A DNA stretch of 64,000 nucleotides from Solimonas soli DSM 21787 (lineage in GTDB: Bacteria; Pseudomonadota; Gammaproteobacteria; Nevskiales; Nevskiaceae): NCBI RefSeq assembly GCF_000474945.1, contig NZ_KI440837.1:263688-327687 (forward strand). Reading direction: 5' to 3'. The notes under the pieces are model-generated. The model did not search any database. It was given only the letters and a program-made list of their open reading frames with translations, and was not told the DNA's origin. This document shows positions 36,772 through 47,286 of the stretch, piece after piece. Every line of letters starts with the position of its first letter. Position 1 is the first letter of the stretch. Both the position numbers and the translations under genes were made by a program.

Positions 36772-37998
36772 CTACGGCAGTTGCCGGTCGATCAGCAGAT
36801 CGACCGGCGTGCCGGCCTCGGCGCGGCTGGCAGGATGCCGGCCTTCGAGGTCGCCGGACAGCGCCTCGGCGCCAGCGCCGCTGGTCAAACGGGCCGTGAC
36901 GACCCAGCGCCCGAAGCTCGACAGCTTCATCGCCGGCAGCATCGCCATGCTGTCGTCGAGCGTGACGGTCAGCGGCAGCGTCGGCGAAGCGATGCGCTGC
37001 ACGGCGAGCGGCATCGGCGGCCCGTCCTCGGCCTTGGCGAAGACCAGCAGCGTCATGCCCGGCTTGAGCTGCGCGCGCAGGGCGTCGGCGAGGCGCACGT
37101 TCACGGTCAGGCGCAGGCCGGCCGCCGCCGGCGGGCCGGCCTTTTTCGGCGGCAGCGTCTGTCCGGCCTTCTGCGCGAGCTGCGGCAACTGCTGTTCGAG
37201 CACGGCGGAGACGTCCTCCGGCAGCTCCTGGTCGCGCAGCGCGAGCCAGTGGCGGTAGGCGGTCGCCGCATCGCCGGCCTGCAGCGCGGCCAGGCCGGCG
37301 TACCAGAGCGCTTCCGCGTGGCCGGGGTCGAGTTGCAGCGCCTGCTCGAACAGCGCCCGCGACGGCCGCAGATCACGCTCCGGCGAAGCCAGGCCTTGCG
37401 CCGCACCGGCCGCGACCAGCCAGTCCGCCTGCGGCTGCTCGACGCTCAGTGCGTTGGCGCGCGCGTAGGCCTTGGCGGCCTCGGCGTAACGCTGGGTGAC
37501 GACGTAGGAGCGCCCCAGCATCGCCCAGCCCTGGGCGTCGTCCGGCTGCGCCTTCAGGCGCGTTTCGAGCCGGGCGATCATGCCGTCGATCATCTGTCGC
37601 TCGGCGGCCTGCGGATCGCGCTGCGCGAGGTCGATGAGGGCACGCGTCTGCCAGTTGCCGGCGACCGCGTAGGCGAGGCCGGCGCCGACGAGCAGCACGA
37701 GCACGGCGAGCAGCGCCGCCAGCGGCCGGCGCGGCGCTTCGCCGGCCTCGGCGGTCTCGCCGGCGTCGTGCAGCAGGCGCGCGGCGGCCTCGTCGCGCAA
37801 GGGCTGCGCCGATTCGGCGTCGAGCGTGCCGGCGGCGAGATCGGCGTCGATCTCGGCGACGCGCGTTTCGTAGGCGACGACGTTGGCGCGCCGGCGGCGC
37901 ACGGTCGCGGCGGTGGCCTTGCTCCACAGGGGCCGCGTCAGCCAGGCACCGGCGGCCAGCGCCAGCAGCGCCATGAGCAGCACGCTCGTCACGTTCAT
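36772..37998 (-). CDS. ccmI: cytochrome c maturation protein CcmI
   Basis: A 408-aa inner-membrane chaperone for apocytochrome c. Helix one is VLLMALLALAAGAWLTRPLW, followed by a cytoplasmic loop and helix two near 95-115 (LAALLAVLVLLVGAGLAYAV). The periplasmic part has TPRs (GWAMLGRSYVVTQRYAEAAK, HAEALWYAGLAALQAGDAAT) and a beta-rich C-terminus. It is the last ccm gene and overlaps the ccmH stop by four bases. Confidence 0.95.
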   Translation of the reverse strand: MNVTSVLLMALLALAAGAWLTRPLWSKATAATVRRRRANVVAYETRVAEIDADLAAGTLDAESAQPLRDEAAARLLHDAGETAEAGEAPRRPLAALLAVLVLLVGAGLAYAVAGNWQTRALIDLAQRDPQAAERQMIDGMIARLETRLKAQPDDAQGWAMLGRSYVVTQRYAEAAKAYARANALSVEQPQADWLVAAGAAQGLASPERDLRPSRALFEQALQLDPGHAEALWYAGLAALQAGDAATAYRHWLALRDQELPEDVSAVLEQQLPQLAQKAGQTLPPKKAGPPAAAGLRLTVNVRLADALRAQLKPGMTLLVFAKAEDGPPMPLAVQRIASPTLPLTVTLDDSMAMLPAMKLSSFGRWVVTARLTSGAGAEALSGDLEGRHPASRAEAGTPVDLLIDRQLP

Positions 37999-38453
37999 CG
38001 GGATTCCACGTCCGGCTTCGGCTCGCGTCGGTATTCCTCGGCCAGCAGTCGTTGCAGCGCCTCGCGATCGACGGCGGCCGGCGCCGCCACCTTGCGCGCG
38101 CGCGCGAAGCGCAGGGCGACGATCAGAGCGAACAGCAGCACGACGAAAGGCCCGCCCCACAGCAGCCAGGTCTTGGCCTTGAACGGCGGCCGGTACAGCA
38201 CGAAATCGCCGTAGCGGTCGGTGAGGTATCGCTTGATCTCGGCGTCGCTGCGGCCGGCGGCGATCTGCGCCTCGACCTGCTGGCGCAGGTCGGCGGCGAG
38301 CGGCGCCGTCGAATCGGCGATCGTCTCGTTCTGGCAGACCAGGCAGCGCAGTTCGCGGATCAGCGCGTCGTAGCGTGCCTGCTGTTCATCGCTCAGCGCC
38401 GCCGCGGCCAGCGCCGGCAGCGACAGCAGCAGGACGGCGAGCGCGCGCCTCAC
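37995..38453 (-). CDS. ccmH: cytochrome c maturation protein CcmH
   Basis: A 152-aa thiol oxidoreductase that reduces the apocytochrome haem-binding cysteines. The signal peptide ends near LPALAAAA; the redox motif is LRCLVCQNETIADS, the LRCxxCQ signature. One membrane helix lies at about 105-125. The start is GTG at 38453, overlapping the dsbE stop in GTGA; no ATG of suitable position exists. Confidence 0.96.
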   Translation of the reverse strand: MRRALAVLLLSLPALAAAALSDEQQARYDALIRELRCLVCQNETIADSTAPLAADLRQQVEAQIAAGRSDAEIKRYLTDRYGDFVLYRPPFKAKTWLLWGGPFVVLLFALIVALRFARARKVAAPAAVDREALQRLLAEEYRREPKPDVESR

Positions 38454-38971
38454 GGCCCGGCTCCGAGCAGCGGCGCGACCTTGTCGCGCCAGACTTCTTC
38501 GCCGAGCGGCCCGATCTGCTTGTAGACGATGGTGCCGGCGGCGTCGAGCACATAGGTTTCCGGCGCGCCGTAGACGCCCCAGTCGAGGCCCATCGCGCCC
38601 TGCGGATCGGCGACCACGGTGCGGTAGGGATTGCCGTGCCGCGCGAGCCATGCGGCGCCGTCGGCGTCGCTGTCCTTGTAGTCGATGCCGATGATCTCGA
38701 CGCCCTGCCCCGCGAGCCGCATCAGGAACGGATGCTCGACGCGGCAGGCCGCGCACCAGCTGGCGAAGAAATTGACGAGCACGGCGCGGCCCTTCAGGTC
38801 GGCGATCGTGTAGGGCTGTTCGGGATGGCCGAGCACGGCCAGCGAGAACGCCGGCGCCGGCTTGCCGATCAGCGGGCTCGGCACCTCGCGCGGATCGCGC
38901 TTCAGGCCGGCGGCGAACAGCACGACGAGGCCGACGAGCACCAGGGCCGGCACCACATAACGTAGACGCAT
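38450..38971 (-). CDS. dsbE: thiol:disulfide interchange protein DsbE/CcmG
   Basis: A 173-aa membrane-anchored thioredoxin-like protein that supplies electrons to CcmH. An N-terminal helix (about 5-22) anchors it. The redox motif is FFASWCAACRVEHPFL. The family Glu region GVYGAPETYVLDAAG follows. It overlaps ccmF by one base (TGATG) and ccmH by four. Confidence 0.96.
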   Translation of the reverse strand: MRLRYVVPALVLVGLVVLFAAGLKRDPREVPSPLIGKPAPAFSLAVLGHPEQPYTIADLKGRAVLVNFFASWCAACRVEHPFLMRLAGQGVEIIGIDYKDSDADGAAWLARHGNPYRTVVADPQGAMGLDWGVYGAPETYVLDAAGTIVYKQIGPLGEEVWRDKVAPLLGAGP

Positions 38972-40953
38972 CAGGCGGCGGCCTCCGCGCCGGATGTCGC
39001 GGCTTCTCGCAGCTTCGCCAGGCGGTAGCGGCGGTCGGAGGCGGCGACGAGGCCGCCGAAGGCCATGATGAAACCGCCCCACCAGACCAGACGCATCATC
39101 GGCTTGTAGTAGACGCGCAGCGCCCAGTCGCCGGCGGCGTTGTTCTTGTCGATCGGCTCGCCGAGCGCGACGTAGAGATCGCGCAGCGCGTTGTGGTCGA
39201 CCGAGGACTCCGTCATCAGCTGCCCGGTCGCGTGATAGAGGCGTTTCTCGGGCGTCAGCGTGGCGACGGTGCGCCCGTCGCGGCGCACTTCGACCGTGCC
39301 GTGATCGGCATCGTAGTTCGGCCCGCGGCGCGGCTCGGTGCCCTGGAACAGGAAGTCATAGCCGGACAGCGTCGCCGCCTGCCCCGGCCCGAGGCGCACG
39401 TCCTTCTCGACGCTGTAGAGGCTGACGAAGCTGATGCCGAGCACCCAGACGCCGAGGCCGAGATGCGCGATGGTCATGCCCCAGACCGCGCGCGGGATCT
39501 GCGTCAGGCCCTGCAGGCGATCGCGCCGGGCGCGCACGCGGCGCACGATCTCCTGCAAGGCGGTGACGATGACCCACAGCGCCAGCATGCCGCCGGCGAT
39601 CGCCACGAGCTTGGTCGGGTGGCCGAGCAGCCAGGGCAGCGCGAGACCGAGAACGACGGCGATCGCCGCCGGCGCGCGCATGCGCTTCCAGACTTCGCGC
39701 GCCTTCGCCCGCTTCCAGCCGACCGCCGAGGCGAACCCGACCAGCACGGCGAGCGGCGCCGTCAGCGGAATGAACACGGCGTTGAAGTACGGCGGACCGA
39801 CCGACACCTTGCCGGCGTTCAGCGCGTCGATCACCAGCGGATAGAGCGTGCCGAGCAGCACCGCGGTCGCGGCGACCACGAGGAACACGTTGTTGAGCAG
39901 CAAGAGCCCCTCGCGCGAGAACAGCGCGAAGTCGGCCTGCGACACGAACTTCGGCGCACGCCAGGCATAGAGCGTGAAGGCGATGCCGAGCACGATCGCC
40001 AGGAACGTCAGGATGAACACGCCGCGCGCCGGATCGGTGGCGAAGGCGTGCACGGAGACCAGCACGCCGGAGCGCACCAGGAAGGTGCCCAGCAGCGACA
40101 GCGCGAATGCGAGAATCGCCAGCAGCACGGTCCAGGCTTTCATCTGGTCGCGCTTCTCGGTGACGGCGAGCGAATGGATCAGCGCGGTGCCGACCAGCCA
40201 GGGCATGAACGAAGCGTTCTCGACCGGATCCCAGAACCACCAGCCGCCCCAGCCGAGCTCGTTGTAGGCCCACCAGGAGCCGAGCGTGATGCCGCAGGTG
40301 AGGAACAGCCAGGCCGTCGTCGTCCACGGCCGCGTCCAGCGCGCCCAGGCGGCGTCGAGGCGGCCGGAGATCAGCGCGGCGATGGCGAAGGCGAAGGCCA
40401 CCGAGAAGCCGACATAGCCCATGTACAGCATCGGCGGATGGATGACGAAGCCCGGGTCCTGCAGCAGCGGATTGAGGTCGCGGCCATCCTCCGGCACCGG
40501 GAAGTTCAGGTCGAAGGGATTCGAGGTGAGCAGGATGAACAGCAGGAAGCCGATCGACAGCGCGCCGAGCACGGCGAGCGCGGTGGCGACGAGGTCCGGC
40601 GGCAGGCGGCGGTTGAACACCGACACCGCCGCGCTCCAGCCGCTCAGCATCAGCATCCACAGCAGCATCGAGCCTTCGTGCGCGCCCCATACCGCCGTCG
40701 CGCGGTAGACCAGCGGCAGATCGGAATGGCTGTTGGCGGCGACGTAGGCCACCGACCAGTCGCGGGTCACGAAGGCATAGCTCAGGCACAGGTAGGCGGC
40801 GAAGATCAGCGCGAACTGCGTCTGCGCCGCCGAACCGGCGACCGCCATCAGGCGACGATCGCGGCGGACGACGCCGAGCGCCGGCACCGCCGCCTGCAGG
40901 ATCGCCACGACCAGGGCCGCGATCAGCGCGAAATGACCGAGTTCCGGGATCAT
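38971..40953 (-). CDS. ccmF: haem lyase CcmF
   Basis: A 660-aa polytopic inner-membrane protein that attaches haem to apocytochrome c. The tryptophan-rich WWD motif is WGGWWFWDPVENASFMPWL, with conserved histidines in HEGSMLLW and FVIHPPMLYMGYVG. About fifteen membrane helices are predicted. It follows ccmE by ten bases. Confidence 0.97.
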   Translation of the reverse strand: MIPELGHFALIAALVVAILQAAVPALGVVRRDRRLMAVAGSAAQTQFALIFAAYLCLSYAFVTRDWSVAYVAANSHSDLPLVYRATAVWGAHEGSMLLWMLMLSGWSAAVSVFNRRLPPDLVATALAVLGALSIGFLLFILLTSNPFDLNFPVPEDGRDLNPLLQDPGFVIHPPMLYMGYVGFSVAFAFAIAALISGRLDAAWARWTRPWTTTAWLFLTCGITLGSWWAYNELGWGGWWFWDPVENASFMPWLVGTALIHSLAVTEKRDQMKAWTVLLAILAFALSLLGTFLVRSGVLVSVHAFATDPARGVFILTFLAIVLGIAFTLYAWRAPKFVSQADFALFSREGLLLLNNVFLVVAATAVLLGTLYPLVIDALNAGKVSVGPPYFNAVFIPLTAPLAVLVGFASAVGWKRAKAREVWKRMRAPAAIAVVLGLALPWLLGHPTKLVAIAGGMLALWVIVTALQEIVRRVRARRDRLQGLTQIPRAVWGMTIAHLGLGVWVLGISFVSLYSVEKDVRLGPGQAATLSGYDFLFQGTEPRRGPNYDADHGTVEVRRDGRTVATLTPEKRLYHATGQLMTESSVDHNALRDLYVALGEPIDKNNAAGDWALRVYYKPMMRLVWWGGFIMAFGGLVAASDRRYRLAKLREAATSGAEAAA

Positions 40954-40963
40954 CGTCGCGCGC

Positions 40964-41428
40964 TCAGCCGGCGGCCCGCATCACCGACTTGAACGGCGCG
41001 CAGCTGTGCTTGCCGTCGGCGGTGACCAGGGATTTCGCCAGATCGGGCGGCATGTAGTTCTCGTCGTGCTTGGCGAGCACCTCGTCGGCGACGAACGTGC
41101 CGTCCTTCATCTGCCCCGTGGCGACGATGCCCTGCCCTTCGCGGAACAGGTCCGGCAGGATGCCGTCGTAGCGCACCGGCAGCGACTTCTCGCAGTCGGC
41201 GAGCGTGAACTCGACGTTCAGGCCCTCGCCGCGCTTCAGGCTGCCGACGGTGACCAGGCCGCCGAGGCGCAGGCGCGCGTGCTCGGCGACCTTGTGCTCG
41301 ACGATGTCGGTCGGCGTGTAGAAATACATCATGTTCTTGCGGAAGGCGGTGAAGCCGAACACCGCCGCGAGCGCGAGGCCCGCGACCAGCGCCGCCACCG
41401 CCACCATGCGTTTCTGCCGTTTCGTCAT
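40964..41428 (-). CDS. ccmE: haem chaperone CcmE
   Basis: A 154-aa membrane-anchored periplasmic haem carrier. After a short cytoplasmic start, one helix (about 10-28) precedes an OB-fold domain (LRLGGLVTVGSLKRGE, VRYDGILPDLFREGQGIV). The covalent haem-binding histidine is in EVLAKHDENYMPP near the C-terminus. Its ATG overlaps the ccmD stop. Confidence 0.97.
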   Translation of the reverse strand: MTKRQKRMVAVAALVAGLALAAVFGFTAFRKNMMYFYTPTDIVEHKVAEHARLRLGGLVTVGSLKRGEGLNVEFTLADCEKSLPVRYDGILPDLFREGQGIVATGQMKDGTFVADEVLAKHDENYMPPDLAKSLVTADGKHSCAPFKSVMRAAG

Positions 41429-41571
41429 TCGTCGTCGGCCAGGCTGTCGAGGATCGCGCGGCGGCGCAGGCGCGGCGCGATCGCGTTCCAGAGATAGATC
41501 GCCGCGGCAACGCCGAAGCTGCCCCAGACATAGGGCGCATAGCCGCCCATGCTCCAGAACTCAGGAGACAT
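41425..41571 (-). CDS. ccmD: haem exporter protein CcmD
   Basis: A 48-aa single-helix membrane protein that helps release holo-CcmE from the CcmABC complex. It begins MSPEFWSMGGYAPYVWGSFG, continues into a hydrophobic helix with an aromatic N-terminal side, and ends in a basic then acidic tail (LRRRAILDSLADDE). It overlaps ccmC by 11 bp and ccmE by 4 bp. Position between ccmC and ccmE confirms identity. Confidence 0.92.
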   Translation of the reverse strand: MSPEFWSMGGYAPYVWGSFGVAAAIYLWNAIAPRLRRRAILDSLADDE

Positions 41572-42334
41572 GCGCGCCTCCGTCCCGGTTCCCGGCCGCT
41601 GCCGCGAGCTGCTCGCGCACCCAGCGCGTGCCGCGCTCGCGCAGCAGCAGCTCGTTCTGCGTGCGGCGCAGGATGGCGTAGGCGCACAGCAGATAGGTGC
41701 CGAGCAGGCCCGCGTACAGCGGCCGTGCCATGTCGGCGCTGATGGCCGGCTTGCCGAACTTCAGGATCGTCGAACCCTGGTGCAGGCTGTTCCACCACTC
41801 GACCGAGAAATGCACGATCGGCACGTTGACCAGGCCGACGATCGCCAGCAGCGCACAGGCGCGCGCCGCGGCGCGCGCATCCTCGAAGGCGGCGTGCAGG
41901 CCGATCACGCCGAGGTAGAGAAACAGCAGCACGAGTTCCGAGGTCAGCCGCGCGTCCCAGACCCAGTACGCGCCCCACATCGGCTTGCCCCACAGCATGC
42001 CGGTCAGCAGCGCCAGCGCCGTGAAACTCGCCCCGACCGGCGCGCTGGCGATCATCACGCACTCGGCGAGCTTCATGCGCCAGATCAGCGCCACCGCGCC
42101 GGCGACCGCCATCAGCACATAGAGCGAGAGCGACACCGCCGCCGCCGGCACGTGCACGTAGATCACGCGAAAGGCGTCCTTCTGCTGGTAATCCGCCGGC
42201 GCCAGCACCAGGCCGCCGTACCAGGCGTAGGCCAGGAGCAGCAGCGCGGCGACGCCCAGCCACGGCGCGAGACGCTCGGCGAAGCGGTAGAAGCTCGGCG
42301 GCGAGCCGAGGCGATGGAACCAGGTCCAGTTCAT
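41561..42334 (-). CDS. ccmC: haem exporter protein CcmC
   Basis: A 257-aa six-helix membrane protein that loads haem onto CcmE. The WWD motif is MLWGKPMWGAYWVWDARLTS, flanked by conserved histidines in VIYVHVPAA and VHFSVEWWNSLHQG. ATG at 42334 gives MNWTWFHRLGSPPSFY, the usual length; an upstream in-frame ATG at about 42391 overlaps ccmB and is less likely. No strong ribosome site. Confidence 0.96.
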   Translation of the reverse strand: MNWTWFHRLGSPPSFYRFAERLAPWLGVAALLLLAYAWYGGLVLAPADYQQKDAFRVIYVHVPAAAVSLSLYVLMAVAGAVALIWRMKLAECVMIASAPVGASFTALALLTGMLWGKPMWGAYWVWDARLTSELVLLFLYLGVIGLHAAFEDARAAARACALLAIVGLVNVPIVHFSVEWWNSLHQGSTILKFGKPAISADMARPLYAGLLGTYLLCAYAILRRTQNELLLRERGTRWVREQLAAAAGNRDGGAHVS

Positions 42335-42362
42335 GGACGTTTGCACTGACGTTGGTCGTTGG

Positions 42363-43028
42363 CTATTCGAAGGCATTGCGCAGAGCGGCGGCGGCAAGCC
42401 ACGGCAGCACGGTCAGCGTCAAGGTCAAAATGGCGGCCAGAAAGTATAGCGGAGCGCCTGCATCCAGACCCTGCTGCGCGGCGCGCACCGCGCCGGCGCC
42501 GAAGATGATGACCGGCACGATCAGCGGCAGCACCAGCACCGGCAGCAGCGCGCCGCCGCGCGGCAAGCCGACCGTCAGGGCGGCGACAAACCCGCCGATG
42601 AAGCTCAGGCACGGCGTGCCGAGCGCGAGGCCGAGAACCAGCGGACCGAGCGCCGCCGCCGGCAACCCGAGCATGGCCGCCAGCGGCGCCGCCAGCAGCA
42701 CGATCGGCAGGCCGCTGAGCAGCCAGTGCGCGAGACTTTTGACGAATACCGCGAAGCTCAGCGACGTGCCGCTGACCAGCAGCTGCTCGAGCGTGCCGTC
42801 CTCCTGGTCGGCGCGGTAGAGGCGCTCCAGCGACAGCAGCGCGGCGAGCAGCGCGCCGACCCACAGCACCGCCGGCGCGAAGGCGGCGAGCTGCGGATCG
42901 TTCGGCCGCGCGCCGAAGCCGAACAGCGTCACGACGATGACGAAGAACAGCGGCGGCATCAGCCATTCGGCGCGGGCGCGCGCCGCCAGCTTCAGCTCGC
43001 GCGCGAAGATGGCGACGAAGGCGCTCAC
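42363..43028 (-). CDS. ccmB: haem exporter protein CcmB
   Basis: A 221-aa six-helix membrane subunit of the CcmAB transporter, with [20 protein letters not shown] and [20 protein letters not shown] as family stretches. The start is GTG at 43028, overlapping the ccmA stop in GTGA; this gives the usual beginning [17 protein letters not shown]. Confidence 0.95.
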   Translation of the reverse strand: MSAFVAIFARELKLAARARAEWLMPPLFFVIVVTLFGFGARPNDPQLAAFAPAVLWVGALLAALLSLERLYRADQEDGTLEQLLVSGTSLSFAVFVKSLAHWLLSGLPIVLLAAPLAAMLGLPAAALGPLVLGLALGTPCLSFIGGFVAALTVGLPRGGALLPVLVLPLIVPVIIFGAGAVRAAQQGLDAGAPLYFLAAILTLTLTVLPWLAAAALRNAFE

Positions 43029-43606
43029 AGCACGAGCTCGCGCGCCTGCAGCGGTGCCGGCAGCGCCTGGTGGCTGGTCATGAGAATGGCGCCGCCCTGC
43101 GCCAGATGCGCCCCGGCCAGCTGCGCGAACAGCGCCAGGCCGCCGGCATCGAGACCGTCGAGCGGCTCGTCCAGCAGCCACACCGGCCGCCGCTGCAGCA
43201 GCAGGCGCGCCAGCGCGGTGCGCCGCTTCTGGCCGGCCGACAGCTGGCGGCAGGCGCGCAGGCGCGCGCGCGGCGGCAGCTGCAGACGCTCGAGCGCCGG
43301 AGCGATTGCCGCCGTCGCGGCGCCGTTGATGCCGCACCAGAAGCGCAGGTTCTCGAGCGGCGACAGCTGCGGGTTGAGACCGTTGCGGTGGCCGAGCCAG
43401 TGGGGCTGCGCGTCGGCCGGCTGCCAGACGATCGTGCCGGCGCCGCGGCGCAGACCGGCCAGCGTCTCGAGCAGCGAGGTCTTGCCGACGCCGTTGGCAC
43501 CGCGCAGATGCACGAGCTCGCCGGCGTCGAGACGCAGCGCGAAATCGCGCAACAGCGCGCGATCGCCGCGGGTCACGGTGAGCGGATCGGCAGTCAGTAG
43601 AGGCAC
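43025..43606 (-). CDS. ccmA: haem exporter ATP-binding protein CcmA
   Basis: A 193-aa ABC ATPase that releases holo-CcmE from CcmC. Walker A is [16 protein letters not shown], the signature is [17 protein letters not shown], Walker B is [13 protein letters not shown] and the switch histidine is in LMTSHQ. It is the first gene of the ccm operon and is divergent from folD. Confidence 0.96.
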   Translation of the reverse strand: MPLLTADPLTVTRGDRALLRDFALRLDAGELVHLRGANGVGKTSLLETLAGLRRGAGTIVWQPADAQPHWLGHRNGLNPQLSPLENLRFWCGINGAATAAIAPALERLQLPPRARLRACRQLSAGQKRRTALARLLLQRRPVWLLDEPLDGLDAGGLALFAQLAGAHLAQGGAILMTSHQALPAPLQARELVL

Positions 43607-43706
43607 AGGCGCACGGCCGGATGAAAAAACGCCGCGTAGTGTACGGGATGGGGCCGCGCGCCGAGCCGATCTGGATCAATCGGCGGCGCGATCGTCGCCG
43701 CGCGAA

Positions 43707-43718
43707 GCATTAAAATGC
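43707..43718 (+). promoter_or_regulatory. folD promoter region, palindromic -10
   Basis: A GCATT-AA-AATGC palindrome contains TAAAAT at 43711-43716, about 39 bases before the folD start. No clear -35 is seen. Confidence 0.4.
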
Positions 43719-43754
43719 GCGGCTCTGCCGCATGCCACTACCGGACTCCCTCTC

Positions 43755-44621
43755 TTGAGCGCTCAACTGATCGACGGCAAGGCCGTCGCCGCCGCCGTCC
43801 ACGAACGGGTCCGCGTCGCCGTCGCCGAGCGCCTGGCCGCCGGCAAGCGCGCGCCGGCCCTCGCTACCGTGCTGGTCGGCGCCGACCCGGCCTCGGAAAT
43901 CTACGTGCGCAACAAGCGCCTGACCTGCGAGAAGGTCGGCATCCGCTCGGTGCCGATGCATTTCGACGCCGGCATCGGCGAAGCCGAGCTGCTGGCCGCG
44001 GTCGACGCGCTCAACGCCGACGACGACATCGACGGCATCCTCGTGCAGCTGCCGCTGCCGGCGCACATCAATGCCATCCGCGTCACCGAGCGCATCCGCG
44101 CCGACAAGGACGTCGACGGCTTCCATCCCTACAACATCGGCCGGCTCGCGCAGCGCATTCCCAGCCTGCGGCCGTGCACGCCGTTCGGCGTCATCGAGCT
44201 GCTGAAATCGACCGGCGAGACCTTCAAGGGCAAGCGCGCCGTGGTCGTCGGCGCCAGCAACCACGTCGGCCGGCCGATGATGCTGGAGCTGATGCTGGCC
44301 GGCGCCACCGCGACCTGCTGCCACCGCTTCACGCGGGACGTCGCCGGCGAAGTGATCCGCGCCGACATCGTCGTCGCCGCGGTCGGCAAGCCGCGCATGG
44401 TGCAGGGCAGCTGGATCAAGCCGGGCGCGACGGTGATCGACGTCGGCATCAACCGCCTGCCCGACGGCAGGATCTGCGGCGACGTCGACTTCGATGCCGC
44501 CAGGGAGCGCGCCGCCCACATCACGCCGGTGCCCGGCGGCGTCGGCCCGATGACGGTGGCGATGCTGATGCAGAACACGCTGACCGCCTGCGTCGCGCGC
44601 GACGGCCACGGCATCGACTGA
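43755..44621 (+). CDS. folD: bifunctional methylene-THF dehydrogenase/cyclohydrolase
   Basis: A 288-aa enzyme that interconverts methylene-, methenyl- and formyl-tetrahydrofolate. Family stretches: [17 protein letters not shown] with the catalytic lysine in the usual Y-x3-K spacing, [24 protein letters not shown], the NADP loop [18 protein letters not shown], and VIDVGINRL. The start is TTG at 43755, which yields the standard (M)[11 protein letters not shown]; there is no in-frame ATG near it. The ribosome site is weak. Confidence 0.95.
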   Translation: MSAQLIDGKAVAAAVHERVRVAVAERLAAGKRAPALATVLVGADPASEIYVRNKRLTCEKVGIRSVPMHFDAGIGEAELLAAVDALNADDDIDGILVQLPLPAHINAIRVTERIRADKDVDGFHPYNIGRLAQRIPSLRPCTPFGVIELLKSTGETFKGKRAVVVGASNHVGRPMMLELMLAGATATCCHRFTRDVAGEVIRADIVVAAVGKPRMVQGSWIKPGATVIDVGINRLPDGRICGDVDFDAARERAAHITPVPGGVGPMTVAMLMQNTLTACVARDGHGID

Positions 44622-44637
44622 AGACCGGCGCGGCTGC

Positions 44638-45716
<1,079 letters not shown>

Positions 45717-45731
45717 TCACCGCGGCGTCAG

Positions 45732-45774
45732 TTGAATGATCCGTTTTAGACAGAATAGAATTATTCCTATTATC
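45732..45774 (+). promoter_or_regulatory. promoter with Fur-box-like operator for the flavin cassette
   Basis: An AT-rich island in GC-rich DNA. TTGAAT (45732-45737) and TAGAAT (45756-45761) form a -35/-10 pair with an 18-bp spacer. TAGAATTATTCCTATTATC (45756-45774) matches 12 of 19 positions of the Fur consensus GATAATGATAATCATTATC, including the whole right-hand ATTATC half-site, and covers the -10. Repression by an iron-loaded Fur protein is the natural inference. Confidence 0.55.
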
Positions 45775-45798
45775 GATAACGTTTGGATTCAGCACCGT

Positions 45799-46740
45799 AT
45801 GCGCAGATCGGCGGCAGTGGCAGCGTGCATTGCGACCCTCGCGGGCGGCATGAGCGGAGTGGCGCAGGCGGACGAGCCGATCTTCGGCTACATCTACACG
45901 ACCGATCTGCTGCCGCAGGGCAAGACCGAGATCGAGCAGTGGGCGACGGAGCGCGAAGGCCGCTCGCAGGGCAGCTTCCACCTGCTGCAGACGCGCACCG
46001 AGCTGTCCTACGGCCTCAGCGACAACCTGCAGATCTCGGGCTACGCGAACCTCGCCTGGGCCAGCGTCAATCACAACACGCCGTCCGGCGAAACCGCGCC
46101 GCCGGAGGTGTTCGCCGACTACGACGCCGACCCGGACGCGCGCTTCCGCCAGTTCCGCGTCGAGAGCTTCTCGTTCGAAGCGCTGTACCGCTTCCTCAGC
46201 CCCTACACCGATCCGGTCGGCGCGGCGCTGTATCTGGAACCGTCGATCGGCCCGCGCACGCGCGAGCTGGAGGCGCGCCTGATCCTGCAGAAGAACTTCC
46301 TCGACGACCGCCTGATCTTCGCCTTCAACACCACGCTCGGCTACGAGTGGCGCTATCTGCAGGGCGATCCGTCGGCCGATCCCGCGTCGGACGATTTCAG
46401 GGATCACTGGGACAAGGAGACCGACGTCAACTTCGGCCTCGCCGGCAGCTACCGCTTCGTGTCGAACTGGTCGGCCGGTCTCGAACTGCAGAACGAACGC
46501 GAATGGGCCGACCTCAATCCGTTCAAGTCGGAGAACCGCACCAACTCGGCCTGGTACTTCGGTCCGACCCTGCACTACGCGAACGAGCACTTCTTCGCGA
46601 CCGGCACCATCCTCAAGCAGCTGCCCTGGGCGCAGGACTATGCCAACAGCGGCGCCGACAGCTTCACGGTGCACGGCATCACCAACGCCGACGACTTCGA
46701 GAACTACCGCTTCCGCCTCAAGCTCGGCTACTACTTCTGA
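45799..46740 (+). CDS. exported outer-membrane beta-barrel-like protein
   Basis: A 313-aa protein with a signal peptide (residues 1-27, ending GVAQADE). The mature part consists of alternating aromatic beta-strands (FGYIYTTDLLPQGKTEIEQW, TELSYGLSDNLQISGYANLA, FNTTLGYEWRYLQ) and ends RFRLKLGYYF, a typical barrel C-terminus with final Phe. I do not assign a named family with confidence. It opens a four-gene set with FMN-binding protein, ApbE and a histidine-rich membrane protein. ATG at 45799 is preferred over 45736 because the promoter and Fur-like box lie between them. Confidence 0.8.
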   Translation: MRRSAAVAACIATLAGGMSGVAQADEPIFGYIYTTDLLPQGKTEIEQWATEREGRSQGSFHLLQTRTELSYGLSDNLQISGYANLAWASVNHNTPSGETAPPEVFADYDADPDARFRQFRVESFSFEALYRFLSPYTDPVGAALYLEPSIGPRTRELEARLILQKNFLDDRLIFAFNTTLGYEWRYLQGDPSADPASDDFRDHWDKETDVNFGLAGSYRFVSNWSAGLELQNEREWADLNPFKSENRTNSAWYFGPTLHYANEHFFATGTILKQLPWAQDYANSGADSFTVHGITNADDFENYRFRLKLGYYF

Positions 46741-46755
46741 GTAAGCCGCTTGGCC

Positions 46756-47286
46756 ATGCGCACATCCTTCTATCTGCTGCCGATCGCCCTGCTCGCCTCC
46801 GGCGCCGTGCAGGCGACGACCTATCTCACCGTCGACCAGGCGCAGGCGCAGATGCTGCCCGGCGCCACGCTCACGCAGGACTTCCGCCAGCTCACGCCGG
46901 CGCAGATCGCCGCGATCCGCAAGGACTCGGGGCAGTCGCCGCTCAACGATCAGCTGAAAGCCTGGCGCGCCAGCGACGGCAGCTGGTTCATCGTCGACGA
47001 GGTCGTCGGCAAGCACGAGTTCATCACCTTCGCGGTGACGATCGACGGCGGCGGCGCGGTGCGGCGCGTCGAGGTGCTCGATTACCGCGAGGCCTACGGC
47101 TCGCAGGTGCGCGAAGCGGCCTGGCTGGCGCAGTTCGTCGGCAAGAAGCGCGGCGCACCGCTGGCCCTTGGCGACGACATCAAGAACATCTCCGGCGCCA
47201 CGCTGTCCTCCAAGCACATCAGCGACGGCGTGCGGCGCCTGCTGTCGACGTATGCCATCGTCCTCGCGCCCGGCGCCACCGCTTGA
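46756..47286 (+). CDS. periplasmic FMN-binding domain protein, ApbE substrate
   Basis: A 176-aa exported protein with a signal peptide (1-19, GAVQA). The C-terminal FMN_bind domain shows EVLDYREAYGSQVR and the flavinylation motif NISGATLSSKHI, where Thr149 in SGAT is the expected site of covalent FMN attachment by ApbE. It would carry electrons in the periplasm. The gene for the modifying enzyme overlaps its 3' end by 35 bp, which strengthens the assignment. It starts 15 bp after the barrel-protein stop. Confidence 0.9.
   Translation: MRTSFYLLPIALLASGAVQATTYLTVDQAQAQMLPGATLTQDFRQLTPAQIAAIRKDSGQSPLNDQLKAWRASDGSWFIVDEVVGKHEFITFAVTIDGGGAVRRVEVLDYREAYGSQVREAAWLAQFVGKKRGAPLALGDDIKNISGATLSSKHISDGVRRLLSTYAIVLAPGATA

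Noticed and set aside
45736-45798. Earlier start (ATG at 45736) for the barrel-like protein
   Set aside because: The extra 21 residues precede the signal peptide and the stretch contains the promoter and Fur-like box.
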